Shown: positions 46,663 through 57,543 of the stretch, piece by piece | Layout: each line of letters opens with the position of its first letter | Numbering within the stretch: position 1 is the first letter of the stretch | DNA from: Thalassobaculaceae bacterium | GTDB taxonomy: Bacteria > Pseudomonadota > Alphaproteobacteria > Thalassobaculales > Thalassobaculaceae | Length of the DNA stretch: 64,000 nt | Assembly: GCA_029212785.1 (NCBI GenBank) | Contig: JARGOG010000003.1 | Location: forward strand, 65,783-129,782 | Reading direction: 5' to 3' | Made by a program: the position numbers and the translations under genes | Notes under the pieces: model-generated | Seen by the model: only the letters and a program-made list of their open reading frames with translations | The model's database searches: none | Told to the model about the DNA's origin: nothing

Positions 46663-47448
46663 TCAGGGCGTCTGGGGTGGCTTGGCAGCCGGGCGGGCGA
46701 TGAACTGGAACTGCATGAGCCGCCGCGTGCGCTGGCCGTCCAGGACCGGCGGAACACCATGGAACGTCCGCCTGCTCGGGGCGAAGGCGAGGGCGGCGTT
46801 GGCCCGGAACGGCAGGGTGCACACCGGATAGAAGCCCTGGGGGCGGTGCCGCGCGTGGGACGGAAACGGTGTGTCGTACAGCCGGGTGTCCCGCGGCAGG
46901 TAGAGCTGGGTGCCCAGCTCTGGATTATCCCCGTCGCGGGCGAGATAGATCAGCAGCGTGATGACCTTGGTCTCACTGTCGGTATGGGGCAGGAGTTCGT
47001 AACCCGTTGAATCCTCGATATAGGAGAACGAGGTGTCGATGGTGATCGGGGTCTTGGCGAACTTGGCCTTGAGCTCGGCTTCGAAGACGGTGAAGAAAGC
47101 GTGCCTGATGAAGCCGTGGCTCAGAACCCGGTAGATCCGCGCCAACTCGGGCACCGTCACCCGGTCCTCCTTCAGATCGGCTCCGGTATAGTTCAGCGAG
47201 AAGCGGTGCTGCTCCTGCTGGGTGCCGTCCGCCCCGTAGACATGGGTCGCCAGCGCCTCCTTGCCGATATCCAGCGCGCTGACCGGCTCGTAGAGCGACG
47301 GCGGCAAGAGCGGCTCCATCTGCAGATGAGGAAACGGCCAAGCCTGCGCCCGGGTGTTGTGGATGACGTAGGCCACCCGCGCGGCCTGTTCGTCGATCGT
47401 CCGGTTCGCCGCCTCAGGGTCTTGGTCGGTGGTGGTCGGTTCGGTCAT
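46663..47448 (-). CDS. 2-oxoglutarate/Fe(II) oxygenase-like protein
   Basis: 261 residues, no signal peptide. The double-stranded beta-helix iron motif appears as LLPHTDSETKVITLLIYLARDG (His-X-Asp) and, about 85 residues later, RTFHGVPPVLDGQRTRRLMQFQF, which supplies the second His and an Arg for the 2-oxoglutarate carboxylate. The N-terminal half (AYVIHNTRAQAWPFPHLQMEPLLPPSLYEPV) resembles small-molecule or protein hydroxylases of the prolyl 4-hydroxylase type. Substrate unknown. It precedes pncC and lies downstream of pgpA on the same strand. Confidence 0.8.
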   Translation of the reverse strand: MTEPTTTDQDPEAANRTIDEQAARVAYVIHNTRAQAWPFPHLQMEPLLPPSLYEPVSALDIGKEALATHVYGADGTQQEQHRFSLNYTGADLKEDRVTVPELARIYRVLSHGFIRHAFFTVFEAELKAKFAKTPITIDTSFSYIEDSTGYELLPHTDSETKVITLLIYLARDGDNPELGTQLYLPRDTRLYDTPFPSHARHRPQGFYPVCTLPFRANAALAFAPSRRTFHGVPPVLDGQRTRRLMQFQFIARPAAKPPQTP

Positions 47449-47506
47449 CGTCCTAGTCTGCCCATCGCCCTATCATCTCGCGTCCGCCAAGGGGCTGGCC
47501 CCTGGG

Positions 47507-47977
47507 TCACAGCCATCTGGCCGCCGCCCAGACTACCAAGGCGGCATACAATCCAGCGACAAGATCGTCCAGCATCACGCCGGTCGCCCCGTGCATGCGG
47601 CGGTCGATCCAACTGGCCGGAAACGGTTTGGTGATGTCGGCGATGCGGAACGCGACGAACCCGGCCGCCCACCAGATCGGGTCGAGCGGGCAGACCGCCA
47701 GCACCAGCCACTGGCCGGCGAATTCGTCGACTACCACAGCGCCCGGATCCTGCAGGCCGGTGCGCTCCATATAGACGCCCGTCGCCCAGATCCCGGCCAA
47801 TGTGGCCAGCACGGCAGCGCCGACCAGGGCGGGACCGCCGCCGGCCAGGGCGATCGGCCAGGCGAGTGCCGCGGCCAGCAGTGACCCCCAGGTCCCCGGC
47901 GCCTTCGGCAGGTAACCGCTGCCGAACCCGGTGGCGATCAGTACCGCCGGGGAGGCGAGGGAGGGACGGTCGCTCAC
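47507..47977 (-). CDS. pgpA: Phosphatidylglycerophosphatase A
   Basis: 156-residue inner-membrane protein that dephosphorylates phosphatidylglycerol phosphate. Family segments: VLIATGFGSGYLPKAPGTWGSLLAAALAW near the start, GAVVVDEFAGQWLVLAVCPLDPIWWAAGFVAFRIADITKPFPASWIDRRMHGATGVMLDDLVAGLYAALV through the end, with the acidic catalytic residues in VVDEFAGQ and MLDDLVAG. Its ATG overlaps the ispDF stop by four bases, so it is translationally coupled, a conserved pairing in alphaproteobacteria. Confidence 0.95.
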   Translation of the reverse strand: MSDRPSLASPAVLIATGFGSGYLPKAPGTWGSLLAAALAWPIALAGGGPALVGAAVLATLAGIWATGVYMERTGLQDPGAVVVDEFAGQWLVLAVCPLDPIWWAAGFVAFRIADITKPFPASWIDRRMHGATGVMLDDLVAGLYAALVVWAAARWL

Positions 47978-49155
47978 GTCTGCTCCGGGGCCGGCAGGGC
48001 GATGGTGGCCGCGGCCTGGGCGGCGATCCCTTCGCCGCGTCCGGGGAAACCCAGGCGTTCGGTGGTCGTGGCCTTGACCGAGACGCGGGCCACCGGCACG
48101 CCGCAGATCTCGGCGATGCGGCGACGCATTGCGTCGCGGTGCGGGCCGACCTTGGGTCGCTCACAGATCACCGTGAGATCCAGGTGGCGGATCACCCCGC
48201 CGGCCTCGCGTACCCGGCGACAGGCGTCCGCCAGAAACATGTGGGAAGCCGCCCCCTTCCATTGCGCCTCGCTCGGCGGGAAATGAGCGCCGATATCGCC
48301 GTCGCCGAGCGCCCCCAGCAGGGCGTCGGTGATGGCGTGCAGGCCCACATCCGCATCGGAATGGCCTTGCAGCGCCTGGTCGTGCGGTATGACGATCCCG
48401 CCGAGCGCCACACCGTCGACGCCGCCGGCGGTCTTCTCGCCGAGCCGGTGGACGTCGAAGCCGGTGCCGACCCGGGTCTCGAGCGCGGACGCGATCAGGC
48501 GTTCAGCTATGGAGAAGTCCTCCGCCGTGGTGATCTTCATGGCATCCTCCGAGCCGGCGACAAGCTTCACCGGATGACCGGCCCATTCCATCAATCCCGC
48601 GTCATCGGTCGCCGCGATGCCCCGCGCCGCGGCTCGGCGGTGCGCATCCAGGATCGCGTCGAAATGCATGCCCTGGGGCGTCTGCGCCCGCCACAACCCG
48701 TCGCGACTGACGGTTTCACCCGCCAAGCCGTCAACGCTCCGCTTCAGCGTGTCGGCGACCGCGAGGACGGGCAGGGACGCCGGGTAGGTGTCGAGAGCGC
48801 CGACCACCCGCTCAATCACGGATGCGGGCACCAAAGGGCGGGCCGCGTCGTGGATCAGCACACGGGCGGGCGAGTCACCGGCGAGGCTCTCCAGCCCGTT
48901 CAACACGGAGGCCTGACGTTCCGCACCGCCGATCACCGGCGCGCCGAGCCCGAGACCGCTGGCCGCGGCCTTGTAGAGGGCGCGGTGCTCGTCGGCGATC
49001 ATCACCCGAACGGTGTCGATCAGCGGATGCCGGCTGAAGGCCAGGATCGCCCGGCGCAGCACCGTGATGCCGCCGAGGTCGCGATACTGTTTCGGCACGC
49101 CGCCGCCGGCACGCTCGCCTTTTCCGGCGGCGACGATCAGGGCGACAGTGGTCAT
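47974..49155 (-). CDS. ispDF: Bifunctional IspD/IspF enzyme of the MEP isoprenoid pathway
   Basis: 393 residues from the ATG at 49155; a longer open frame upstream is not family sequence. Residues 1-230 are IspD (TTVALIVAAGKGERAGGGVPKQY, VLIHDAARPLVP, LWRAQTPQGMHFD, DDAGLMEWAGHPVKLVAGSEDAMKIT), which makes CDP-methylerythritol. Residues about 237-393 are IspF (RVGTGFDVHRLG with zinc Asp and His, GHSDADVGLHAITDALLGALGDGDIGAHFPPS, VKATTTERLGFPGRGEGIAAQA). The fusion is characteristic of Alphaproteobacteria and Campylobacterota. It is divergent from the CcsA-like gene and dusB. Confidence 0.97.
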   Translation of the reverse strand: MTTVALIVAAGKGERAGGGVPKQYRDLGGITVLRRAILAFSRHPLIDTVRVMIADEHRALYKAAASGLGLGAPVIGGAERQASVLNGLESLAGDSPARVLIHDAARPLVPASVIERVVGALDTYPASLPVLAVADTLKRSVDGLAGETVSRDGLWRAQTPQGMHFDAILDAHRRAAARGIAATDDAGLMEWAGHPVKLVAGSEDAMKITTAEDFSIAERLIASALETRVGTGFDVHRLGEKTAGGVDGVALGGIVIPHDQALQGHSDADVGLHAITDALLGALGDGDIGAHFPPSEAQWKGAASHMFLADACRRVREAGGVIRHLDLTVICERPKVGPHRDAMRRRIAEICGVPVARVSVKATTTERLGFPGRGEGIAAQAAATIALPAPEQT

Positions 49156-49242
49156 GGTTGCAAGATCCGGGCAGTCATGGCGGATGAACGGGGTTATCTT
49201 GGTCGCTGGAGTGGAGGCGGATCTTAGTGTAGGCAACGGCCC

Positions 49243-50034
49243 ATGTCTCTGCTGGTCAATCTGTCGGCTGTCGTCTCGATCCTGCCCATGGTGCTGCTCG
49301 CCTGGCGGCCACAACCGGCGCGTGACAGACGGTTCTGGGCCGCCGTCGCGGTGGCCGCGATCGGAGCGGTCGGATGGACGCTGGTGCGTTTCGGCGACCA
49401 TTGGGACGGTGGCCTTGGTGCGGCTCTGTGGGTATCCGCGGCGACAACCGTCTGCCTGTTCGCCGTCGTCTCCGCCGCCTCGTCGACGATGGCCCGTCTG
49501 GCCGGTCTGCTGGGCCCCTATCTGCTGATCGTCGTCGTCCTGGCGAGCGTGCTCGACATGCCCAAGGCGGGCGGCGTCGGCGGCATGCCCGAAGGCTGGG
49601 TGATCCTTCACATCGCGGTGTCGCTGACGACCTACGCGCTGGCGACCCTGGCCGCCGTTGCCGGGTTGGGTGTCGTTCTGAAGGAACGCGCGCTGAAGTC
49701 CAAGCGGCCATACGGGATCAGTTCCGGCCTGCCCTCGGTGGCTGACGCGGAGGCGCTCGTGTTCCGCCTGCTGACAGGGGCGGAGGTGGTCCTGGGCGTG
49801 GGTATCCTGTCCGGAATGGCGCTGAACGTGACGGTTGGTCATGCCTGGTTGACCAGCGATCATAAATCCGTGCTGTCACTCGGCGCCTTCGCCGTGGTAG
49901 GTGGGGTCCTGTTCGCCCACGCCCGCCTCGGCCTGAGGGGGCGCCGGGCGGTTCGCGGCGTGCTAGCCGTCTATCTGCTGCTCACCCTGGCCTACCCGGG
50001 TGTGAAAGCGGTCCACGCACTTCTCGGGAACTGA
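49243..50034 (+). CDS. CcsA/HemX-like cytochrome c assembly family membrane protein
   Basis: 263 residues with about eight membrane segments. Family features are GWVILHIAVSLTTYALATLAAVAGLGVVLKERALKSK (a conserved His in the helix), LLTGAEVVLGVGILSGMAL and AWLTSDHKSVLSLGAFAVVGGVLFAHARLGLRGRRAV. It resembles the YpjD/HemX group of the cytochrome c assembly superfamily rather than the full CcmC/CcsA with WWD motif, which I do not see. Role in haem or cytochrome handling is likely but unproven. Divergent from ispDF by 87 bases; dusB begins 93 bases downstream. Confidence 0.85.
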   Translation: MSLLVNLSAVVSILPMVLLAWRPQPARDRRFWAAVAVAAIGAVGWTLVRFGDHWDGGLGAALWVSAATTVCLFAVVSAASSTMARLAGLLGPYLLIVVVLASVLDMPKAGGVGGMPEGWVILHIAVSLTTYALATLAAVAGLGVVLKERALKSKRPYGISSGLPSVADAEALVFRLLTGAEVVLGVGILSGMALNVTVGHAWLTSDHKSVLSLGAFAVVGGVLFAHARLGLRGRRAVRGVLAVYLLLTLAYPGVKAVHALLGN

Positions 50035-50126
50035 CGCCGAGACCCTCGGTGATAGACCCTTTGCGGATAGATCGATTCCCGGTTATCTTGCCTAAACATT
50101 GGTCACAACCGTTGGATGCCTAATTA

Positions 50127-51124
<998 letters not shown>

Positions 51125-51128
<4 letters not shown>

Positions 51129-52306
51129 CGGCCGTGGCAACATTGGGACGGAGTCAGCCTCTGTCTTATATGGATGGCAATACCGTGCTGAACGCGCTGC
51201 CCTGGGCGGTAATCGTTCTCGACGGCGAAAACTGCGTCCTTTCTCTGAACATCGCGGCCGAAAACCTGATGTCGTCCAGCGTGGCGGCCGCGGCGGGGCG
51301 CAACCTCACCGACTGGGTGCCGCTGGACAGCCCGCTGCTGGGCATGATCGCCCAGTCGCGGTCGTCCCAGTCCGGCCTGAGCGACTATGACCTGGAAATC
51401 GAATCCCCGCGCATCGGTCAGATCGTGGTGAACGTCCAGATCGCACCGATCCCGGAAGTGTCGGGCGCGGTCGCCGTGAACCTGCAGGAACGGACCATCG
51501 CGTCCAAGATGCACCGCCAACTCTCCTATCGCGGCGCGGCCCGCTCGGTCAGCGCGATGGCCTCCATGCTGGCGCATGAAGTGAAGAACCCGCTGTCGGG
51601 CATCCGCGGCGCTGCACAGCTTCTGGAACAGTCGGTCCATGGCGATGAGCAGGTGCTGACCCGCCTGATCTGCGATGAGACCGACCGGATCTGCGCGCTG
51701 GTCGACCGCATGGAGGTGTTCAGCGACGAGCGCCCGATCGAGCGCAACGGGGTCAACATCCACGAGGTTCTGGAACGCTGCCGCCGGGTCGCCCAGAACG
51801 GCTTCGGCAGGAAGGCGACGTTCATCGAGCGCTACGACCCGTCGCTGCCGGCCGTGCTCGGCAATCACGACCTGCTGGTCCAGGTGTTCCTGAACCTGAT
51901 CAAGAACGCGAGCGAAGCCGTGCCGGAGGAGGGGGGCGAGATCACCCTCACCACGAGTTACCGCCATGGCATGCGGGTCGCCGTCGCCGGTTCGCGCGAG
52001 CGGGTGCATCTGCCGCTGCAGGTGACGGTTCAGGACAACGGGCCCGGCATCCCCGAGGAGCTACAGGCCAATCTGTTCGAGCCGTTCGTGACCACCAAGA
52101 CCAACGGCTCCGGCCTCGGTCTCGCCTTCGTCGCCAAGGCGGTGGCGGATCATGGCGGGGTGATCGAGGTGGACTCGGTCCCGCGCCGCACGATCTTCCG
52201 GCTGACCCTGCCGATCGTCGACGCGCCGAAGCCGCGCCGGGTGCGCCGCAGACGGGATCAATCTCCTGAAGCGACTGCCGAAAGCGGCGGGAGCACGACG
52301 GCATGA
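51125..52306 (+). CDS. ntrB: Nitrogen regulation sensor kinase NtrB
   Basis: 393 residues, cytosolic, no membrane segment. A PAS-like domain (residues about 20-125: [30 protein letters not shown]) is followed by the dimerisation/phosphoacceptor helix with His151 in [23 protein letters not shown], and an ATPase domain with N box ([16 protein letters not shown]), G1 ([13 protein letters not shown]) and G2 ([15 protein letters not shown]). It phosphorylates or dephosphorylates NtrC under control of PII signals. Its stop overlaps the ntrC start as ATGA. The C-terminal tail is Arg/Glu/Ser-rich. Confidence 0.96.
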
Positions 52307-53784
52307 GCCAGCGCGCGGCTTCCATTCTCATCGCCGATGACGACCGGGCCATCCGCACGGTGCTCGGCCACGCGCTCACCCGTCTCGGTCATTCGGTCCG
52401 CAGCACCGGCACGGCCGCCGGCCTGTGGCGCTGGATCGAGGACGGCGAGGGGGATCTGGTCATCACCGACGTGGTGATGCCGGACGACAACGGCCTCGAC
52501 CTGTTGCCGCGGATCCGCAAGATTCGCCCAGACCTGCGGGTCATCGTCATGAGTGCGCAGAACACCCTGCTCACCGCCGTCAAGGCGAGCGAGCGCGGCG
52601 CCTTCGAGTACCTGCCCAAGCCGTTCGACCTGAACGAACTGGTGGCGACGGTCGGCAAGGCGCTCGCCGCGCCGGCACCGGGGGTGAAGGAGGCCGAAGG
52701 CGAGGTCCGTGTGGTCGAGGAGCGCAGCGAGGACGCGTTGCCGCTGATCGGCCGATCGCCTGCGATGCAGGAAATCTATCGGGTTCTCGCACGGCTCATG
52801 GGGACCGACCTGACGGTGATGATCACCGGTGAATCCGGCACCGGAAAGGAACTGGTCGCCCGCGCGCTGCACGATTACGGCAAGCGGTCCGACGGGCCCT
52901 TCGTCGCCATCAACATGGCGGCGATCCCGCGCGAGCTGATCGAGTCCGAGCTGTTCGGTCACGAGAAGGGCGCCTTCACCGGCGCCACCATGCGCGCGAC
53001 CGGCCGGTTCGAGCAGGCCCAGGGCGGTACGCTGTTCCTGGACGAGATCGGCGACATGCCGCTCGAGGCCCAGACCCGTTTGCTGCGCGTGTTGCAGGAG
53101 GGCGAGTACACGACCGTCGGCGGCCGCACCCCGATCCAGGCCAATGTGCGCATCGTCGCCGCGACACACCGGGATCTGCGGCAGTTGATCCGCCAGGGTC
53201 TGTTCCGCGAGGATCTGTTCTACCGCCTCAATGTCGTGCCGATCCGCCTGCCCGCGCTCAGAGAGCGGCGCGAGGACGTCCCCGATCTGGCCCGCCATTT
53301 CCTGGCGCAGATGCCCTCGGAAGGTCTGCCGAGCAAGCATCTCGACGCCGGTGCCATCACCCGGCTTCAATCCTATTCCTGGCCGGGCAACGTCCGCGAA
53401 CTGGAGAATCTCTGCCGCCGTCTGGCCGCGCTCTATGTCGAGGAAACGATCGGCGCCGAGGCGATCGAGACCGAGCTCGCCGAGCCGCCGATGAGTGATG
53501 GCGACGGCACGGCGCCGGCCGCCGATGACGAGAACCTGTCCAGCGCGGTCGAGCGGCATCTCTCGGCCTATTTCAATGCCCACAAGGACGAGTTGCCGGC
53601 CTCCGGTCTGCATGAGCGGGTGCTGCGGGAGGTCGAGCGGCCACTGATCTCGCTCAGCCTGAAGGCGACCCGGGGCAATCAGATTCGCGCCGCCGAATTG
53701 CTCGGCCTGAACCGCAACACCCTGCGGAAGAAGATCCGGGAGTTGGACATTCCGGTGATCCGGAGCGTACGATCCGACCCTTGA
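52303..53784 (+). CDS. ntrC: Nitrogen regulation response regulator NtrC
   Basis: 493 residues. Receiver domain ([18 protein letters not shown], phosphoacceptor Asp56 in VITDVVMP), sigma-54 AAA+ domain with Walker A GESGTGKE (from about 176), [13 protein letters not shown] with the GAFTGA loop at about 223-228 that contacts sigma-54, [16 protein letters not shown]alker B, and a Fis-type helix-turn-helix at the C terminus ([23 protein letters not shown]). It activates glnA and other nitrogen genes from sigma-54 promoters. Overlaps ntrB by four bases. Confidence 0.97.
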   Translation: MSQRAASILIADDDRAIRTVLGHALTRLGHSVRSTGTAAGLWRWIEDGEGDLVITDVVMPDDNGLDLLPRIRKIRPDLRVIVMSAQNTLLTAVKASERGAFEYLPKPFDLNELVATVGKALAAPAPGVKEAEGEVRVVEERSEDALPLIGRSPAMQEIYRVLARLMGTDLTVMITGESGTGKELVARALHDYGKRSDGPFVAINMAAIPRELIESELFGHEKGAFTGATMRATGRFEQAQGGTLFLDEIGDMPLEAQTRLLRVLQEGEYTTVGGRTPIQANVRIVAATHRDLRQLIRQGLFREDLFYRLNVVPIRLPALRERREDVPDLARHFLAQMPSEGLPSKHLDAGAITRLQSYSWPGNVRELENLCRRLAALYVEETIGAEAIETELAEPPMSDGDGTAPAADDENLSSAVERHLSAYFNAHKDELPASGLHERVLREVERPLISLSLKATRGNQIRAAELLGLNRNTLRKKIRELDIPVIRSVRSDP

Positions 53785-53851
53785 TCGGCGCCGGCTTCGG
53801 CCAGACACAGGGCCGCGGCGCGGCGATCGGTGCGACCACCGCGACGGCAGA

Positions 53852-56128
53852 ATGACCGGAACCTCCACGTTCAGTGACGCACAGCCGGAGCCGCCGCGGC
53901 TGACCCTGTGGCGGGCCTTCCGCCATTGGGCCCGGCGCGTCGCGCTGGAACGCAAGCTCGCCGTCGCCTTCAGTCTGCTGGCCATCCTGTCGGGTGCCGG
54001 CACGGCGATCGTGATTACCCGATCCGGTCCGCTCGGCCCGGACCCCGATCTCGTCCTGCTCTGCGTCTATCTCAACATCGCCTTTCTACTGGGCCTTGGT
54101 GCGCTGGTGGTGCGCCAGCTCATCCGCATCTGGATCGAACGGAGACGGGGGCTGGCCGGCGCCCGCCTACATCTCCGTCTGGCCCTGCTGTTCGCCCTGA
54201 TCGCGGTCACGCCGACGCTGATCGTGTCGGTGTTCTCGGCCGTGTTCTTCGATCTCGGCGTGCGCGGCTGGTTCAGCGAGCGGGTGTCGACGGCGGTCAC
54301 CCAGTCGGCAGCGGTCGCCGAGGCCTATCTCGACGAGCACCGCCAGACCATCCGCGGTGACGTGCTGGCCATGGCGAACGATCTCAACCGCGAGGCGCCG
54401 TTCCTGTTGTCCGACAGCCGGCGCTTCGAGCAGGTCATCACCGCCCAGGCCGCCGTCAGAAACCTGACCGAGGCGGTGGTGTTCGACGGAGCGGGACGGG
54501 TCTATGCGCGCACCGGTCTGTCCTTCGCCTTTGACTTCGAGCCGCTGCCGGAGCAGGCCATGGAGCGGGCGCGCCGGGGCGAGGTGGTCATCATCACCTC
54601 GGAGAACGACGACCGCATCCGCGCCCTCGTTGCTCTCAACCAGATCGTCGACACCTTTCTGTTCGTCGGTCGCTTCGTCGATCCCGCCCTGCTGGCGCGG
54701 GTCGAGGACACCCAGCAGGCGGTATCGCAATATCAGGCACTGGAAGGACGTCGGCTGGATTTCCAGCTGACCTTCGCCATCGTGTTCGCCCTGGTGGCGC
54801 TGTTGATCCTGCTGGCGGCGATCTGGGTCGGGCTGCTGTTGGCGGACCGGCTTGTACGACCGGTCAGTTCGCTGATCGACGGCGCGGAGCGGGTGCGTCG
54901 CGGCGACCTGTCGGTCCGCGTGCCGCTGGGTGTCGGTCTCGACGAGATCGCCAGCCTGACCCGGGCGTTCAACCGCATGACCGCCCAGCTTGAATCCCAG
55001 CACGAGGAGTTGGTCGAGGCCAATACCCAGCTCGACGAGCGCCGGCGGTTCACCGAAGCGGTACTGGGTGGTGTCTCGTCCGGTGTGGTCGGCCTTGATG
55101 ACGACGGGCGCATCAACCTGCCAAACCGGGCGGCGGGGCGCCTCCTCGGTATCGACCTGGACGCGAAGCTCGGCACCACCTTCGCCGAGACCCTGCCGGA
55201 GTTCGACGCGCTGATGGCGGAAGTGACGCAGAGGCCTTGGCGCGAGGCGACGGATCAGGTCACCATGACCCTTGAGAACGGCGATAATCGGACTTTCCAT
55301 GCCCGGCTGAGCGCGGAGATCTCCGACAGCATCGTCTCCGGATATGTGCTGACCTTCGATGACGTCACCGAGCTGCTTTCGGCCCAGCGCAAGGCCGCTT
55401 GGGCCGACGTGGCCCGCCGCATCGCCCACGAGATCAAGAACCCGCTGACTCCGATCCAACTGTCCGCCGAACGGCTGCGGCGGAAATATCTCGACCAGAT
55501 CGAGACGGACAAGGACACCTTCGCGCGGATGATCGACACCATCGTGCGCCATGTCGGCGATATCGGCCGGATGGTCGACGAGTTCTCCTCCTTCGCGCGG
55601 ATGCCGACGCCGGTGATGCGGGATGAGGATCTGCGCGAACTCGTGACCTCCGCCGCCGACCTTCAGCGCGGAGCCCGGACAGGAGTGACTCTGACCATGG
55701 ATGTCGGCGGCGACGCCGTCGTCCAACGCTGCGATTCGCGGCAAATCCGTCAGGCGTTGACCAATCTCCTGCAGAACGCCGTCGATGCGATCGAGGGGCG
55801 CCAGCACGAGGAGGGCGAGGGCGCGGCGCCCGGTGCGATCGCGATCACAATCGAGCGACGCCCCGATGCCGTCGCCGTCTCGATTGCCGATAACGGCCGC
55901 GGTTTGCCTGACATGGAGCGCAGCCGGCTGACCGAGCCGTATGTCACGACGCGGGACAAGGGGACTGGGCTCGGACTGGCCATCGTCAAGAAAATCATGG
56001 AAGATCACGGCGGATCGATCGAGCTTCGGGACCGTCCGGAAGGCGGCGCGATCGTCAGTCTGGTATTCTCGGCTCTACCCTCGGTCCTGCACGAAACCAA
56101 CCCGGCTCTGGCAACCCATGGCCAATGA
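53852..56128 (+). CDS. ntrY: Nitrogen regulation sensor kinase NtrY
   Basis: 758 residues. Several membrane helices in the first 110 residues (AVAFSLLAILSGAGTAIVI, LVLLCVYLNIAFLLGLGALVV, LALLFALIAVTPTLIVSVFSAVFF) and another near 310-335, enclosing a periplasmic sensor region. Then a HAMP domain (LLADRLVRPVSSLIDGAERVRRGDLSVRV), a PAS domain, the phosphoacceptor His526 in RRIAHEIKNPLTPIQLSAERLRRKY, and an ATPase domain ending with DKGTGLGLAIVKKIMEDHGG. Works with NtrX in redox and nitrogen-related control. Its last codons overlap the ntrX start by 11 bases. Confidence 0.96.
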   Translation: MTGTSTFSDAQPEPPRLTLWRAFRHWARRVALERKLAVAFSLLAILSGAGTAIVITRSGPLGPDPDLVLLCVYLNIAFLLGLGALVVRQLIRIWIERRRGLAGARLHLRLALLFALIAVTPTLIVSVFSAVFFDLGVRGWFSERVSTAVTQSAAVAEAYLDEHRQTIRGDVLAMANDLNREAPFLLSDSRRFEQVITAQAAVRNLTEAVVFDGAGRVYARTGLSFAFDFEPLPEQAMERARRGEVVIITSENDDRIRALVALNQIVDTFLFVGRFVDPALLARVEDTQQAVSQYQALEGRRLDFQLTFAIVFALVALLILLAAIWVGLLLADRLVRPVSSLIDGAERVRRGDLSVRVPLGVGLDEIASLTRAFNRMTAQLESQHEELVEANTQLDERRRFTEAVLGGVSSGVVGLDDDGRINLPNRAAGRLLGIDLDAKLGTTFAETLPEFDALMAEVTQRPWREATDQVTMTLENGDNRTFHARLSAEISDSIVSGYVLTFDDVTELLSAQRKAAWADVARRIAHEIKNPLTPIQLSAERLRRKYLDQIETDKDTFARMIDTIVRHVGDIGRMVDEFSSFARMPTPVMRDEDLRELVTSAADLQRGARTGVTLTMDVGGDAVVQRCDSRQIRQALTNLLQNAVDAIEGRQHEEGEGAAPGAIAITIERRPDAVAVSIADNGRGLPDMERSRLTEPYVTTRDKGTGLGLAIVKKIMEDHGGSIELRDRPEGGAIVSLVFSALPSVLHETNPALATHGQ

Positions 56129-57515
56129 CATCCTGATCGTCGATGACGAAGCCGATATCCGGATGCTTATCGGCGACATCCTCGAAGACGAAGGTTACGA
56201 ATCCCGCCAGGCGGCGAATTCGACGGAAGCCCTCGAAGCGATCCGCCGACGTATGCCGTCCCTGGTGATCCTGGATATCTGGCTGCAGAACAGCGAGCTC
56301 GACGGGCTCGGCATTCTAAGTGGTATCCAGCGCGATCACCCAGGGCTGCCGGTGATTATGATCAGCGGTCACGGCACCATCGAGACCGCCGTCACCGCGA
56401 TCAAGAAGGGCGCCTACGATTTCATCGAGAAGCCGTTCAAGGCCGACCGGCTGCTGTTCATGGCGCAGCGTGCCATCGAGGCCGCCCGGCTGCGGCGCGA
56501 GAACGACGATTTGCGGAAGCGTACCGGCTCCGGAAGCGATCTGGTCGGTGTGTCCAGCGGCATCAACACCGTGCGCGCCTCGATCGAGAAGGTGGCGCCG
56601 ACCGGTAGCCGTGTGCTGATTACCGGGGCAGCGGGTGTCGGCAAGGAAATCGTCGCTCGGCGGATCCACGAGCGTTCACGTCGCAATATCGGCCCGTTCG
56701 TCGTGCTGAACTGTGCCACGCTGACGCCCGACCGTCTGGAGACAGAACTCTTCGGCACCGAACCGGGCGGGGCGGAACCGCGCACCGTCGGCACCCTGGA
56801 ATTGGCGCACAAGGGCACGCTGCTGCTCGATGAGGTCGCCGACATGCCCTTGGAGACCCAGGGTAAGATCCTGCGCGTCCTGCAGGAGCAGTCGTTCCGC
56901 CGGGTCGGCGGTGACACCGAGGTCGAAGTCGATGTCCGGGTGATCGCCGCCACCAACCGCGACCTGCAGCAGGAGATGGGGGCCGGGCGCTTCCGCGAGG
57001 ACCTGTTCTATCGCCTGAACGTGGTGCCGATCCGCGTCCCGCCGCTGCGCGAACGCCGCGAGGATGTCCCGCTGCTCGCCCGGTATTTCGTCACCCAGTC
57101 GTCGGAGGCGAGCGGCATGGCCGCCCGGCCGCTGAGCGAGGATGCGGTCGCCGCCCTGCAGGCCTATGACTGGCCCGGCAACGTGCGCCAACTGCGCAAC
57201 GTCGTCGACTGGATGCTGATCATGGCCGGCGGCGGCGCCCGCGACGCGATCCGCGCCGACCAGCTTCCACCGGAGATCGGGTCGGCCACGCCGGCAGCGC
57301 TGCGTTGGGAGAAGGGCAGCGAAATCATGGGACTCAGCCTGCGCGAGGCGCGCGAGACCTTCGAGCGCGAATATCTGCTGGCCCAGGTGAACCGGTTCGG
57401 CGGCAACATCTCGCGCACCGCGTCTTTTGTCGGTATGGAGCGGTCGGCCTTGCACCGCAAGCTCAAGTCACTCGGTCTGCAGCAGGCGGAGAAGCCGGTC
57501 AGACAGACCGGCTGA
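56118..57515 (+). CDS. ntrX: Response regulator NtrX, AAA+ domain without GAFTGA
   Basis: 465 residues from the ATG at 56118. Receiver domain (ILIVDDEADIRMLIGDIL, Asp53 in LVILDIWLQ), then a sigma-54-type AAA+ domain with Walker A GAAGVGKE and Walker B GTLLLDEVADMPLE, and a C-terminal Fis-like helix-turn-helix (NISRTASFVGMERSALHRKLKSL). Where NtrC has GAFTGA this protein reads ELFGTEPGGAEPRTVG, so it should not open sigma-54 promoters; this loss is known in alphaproteobacterial NtrX, which acts with sigma-70 promoters. A perfect 7-base-pair inverted repeat (57494-57512) ends at the stop codon. Confidence 0.96.
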   Translation: MANDILIVDDEADIRMLIGDILEDEGYESRQAANSTEALEAIRRRMPSLVILDIWLQNSELDGLGILSGIQRDHPGLPVIMISGHGTIETAVTAIKKGAYDFIEKPFKADRLLFMAQRAIEAARLRRENDDLRKRTGSGSDLVGVSSGINTVRASIEKVAPTGSRVLITGAAGVGKEIVARRIHERSRRNIGPFVVLNCATLTPDRLETELFGTEPGGAEPRTVGTLELAHKGTLLLDEVADMPLETQGKILRVLQEQSFRRVGGDTEVEVDVRVIAATNRDLQQEMGAGRFREDLFYRLNVVPIRVPPLRERREDVPLLARYFVTQSSEASGMAARPLSEDAVAALQAYDWPGNVRQLRNVVDWMLIMAGGGARDAIRADQLPPEIGSATPAALRWEKGSEIMGLSLREARETFEREYLLAQVNRFGGNISRTASFVGMERSALHRKLKSLGLQQAEKPVRQTG

Positions 57516-57522
57516 CGCCCCC

Positions 57523-57543
57523 ATGAAAGTCCTCATCCGATGA
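57523..57543 (+). other. Six-codon leader ORF duplicating the trkA start
   Basis: ATG at 57523 opens MKVLIR followed by TGA at 57541-57543, which overlaps the trkA ATG (57540) as ATGA. The first 15 bases match the first 15 bases of trkA at 14 positions. It could be a translational-coupling leader or simply a small tandem duplication. Confidence 0.4.
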
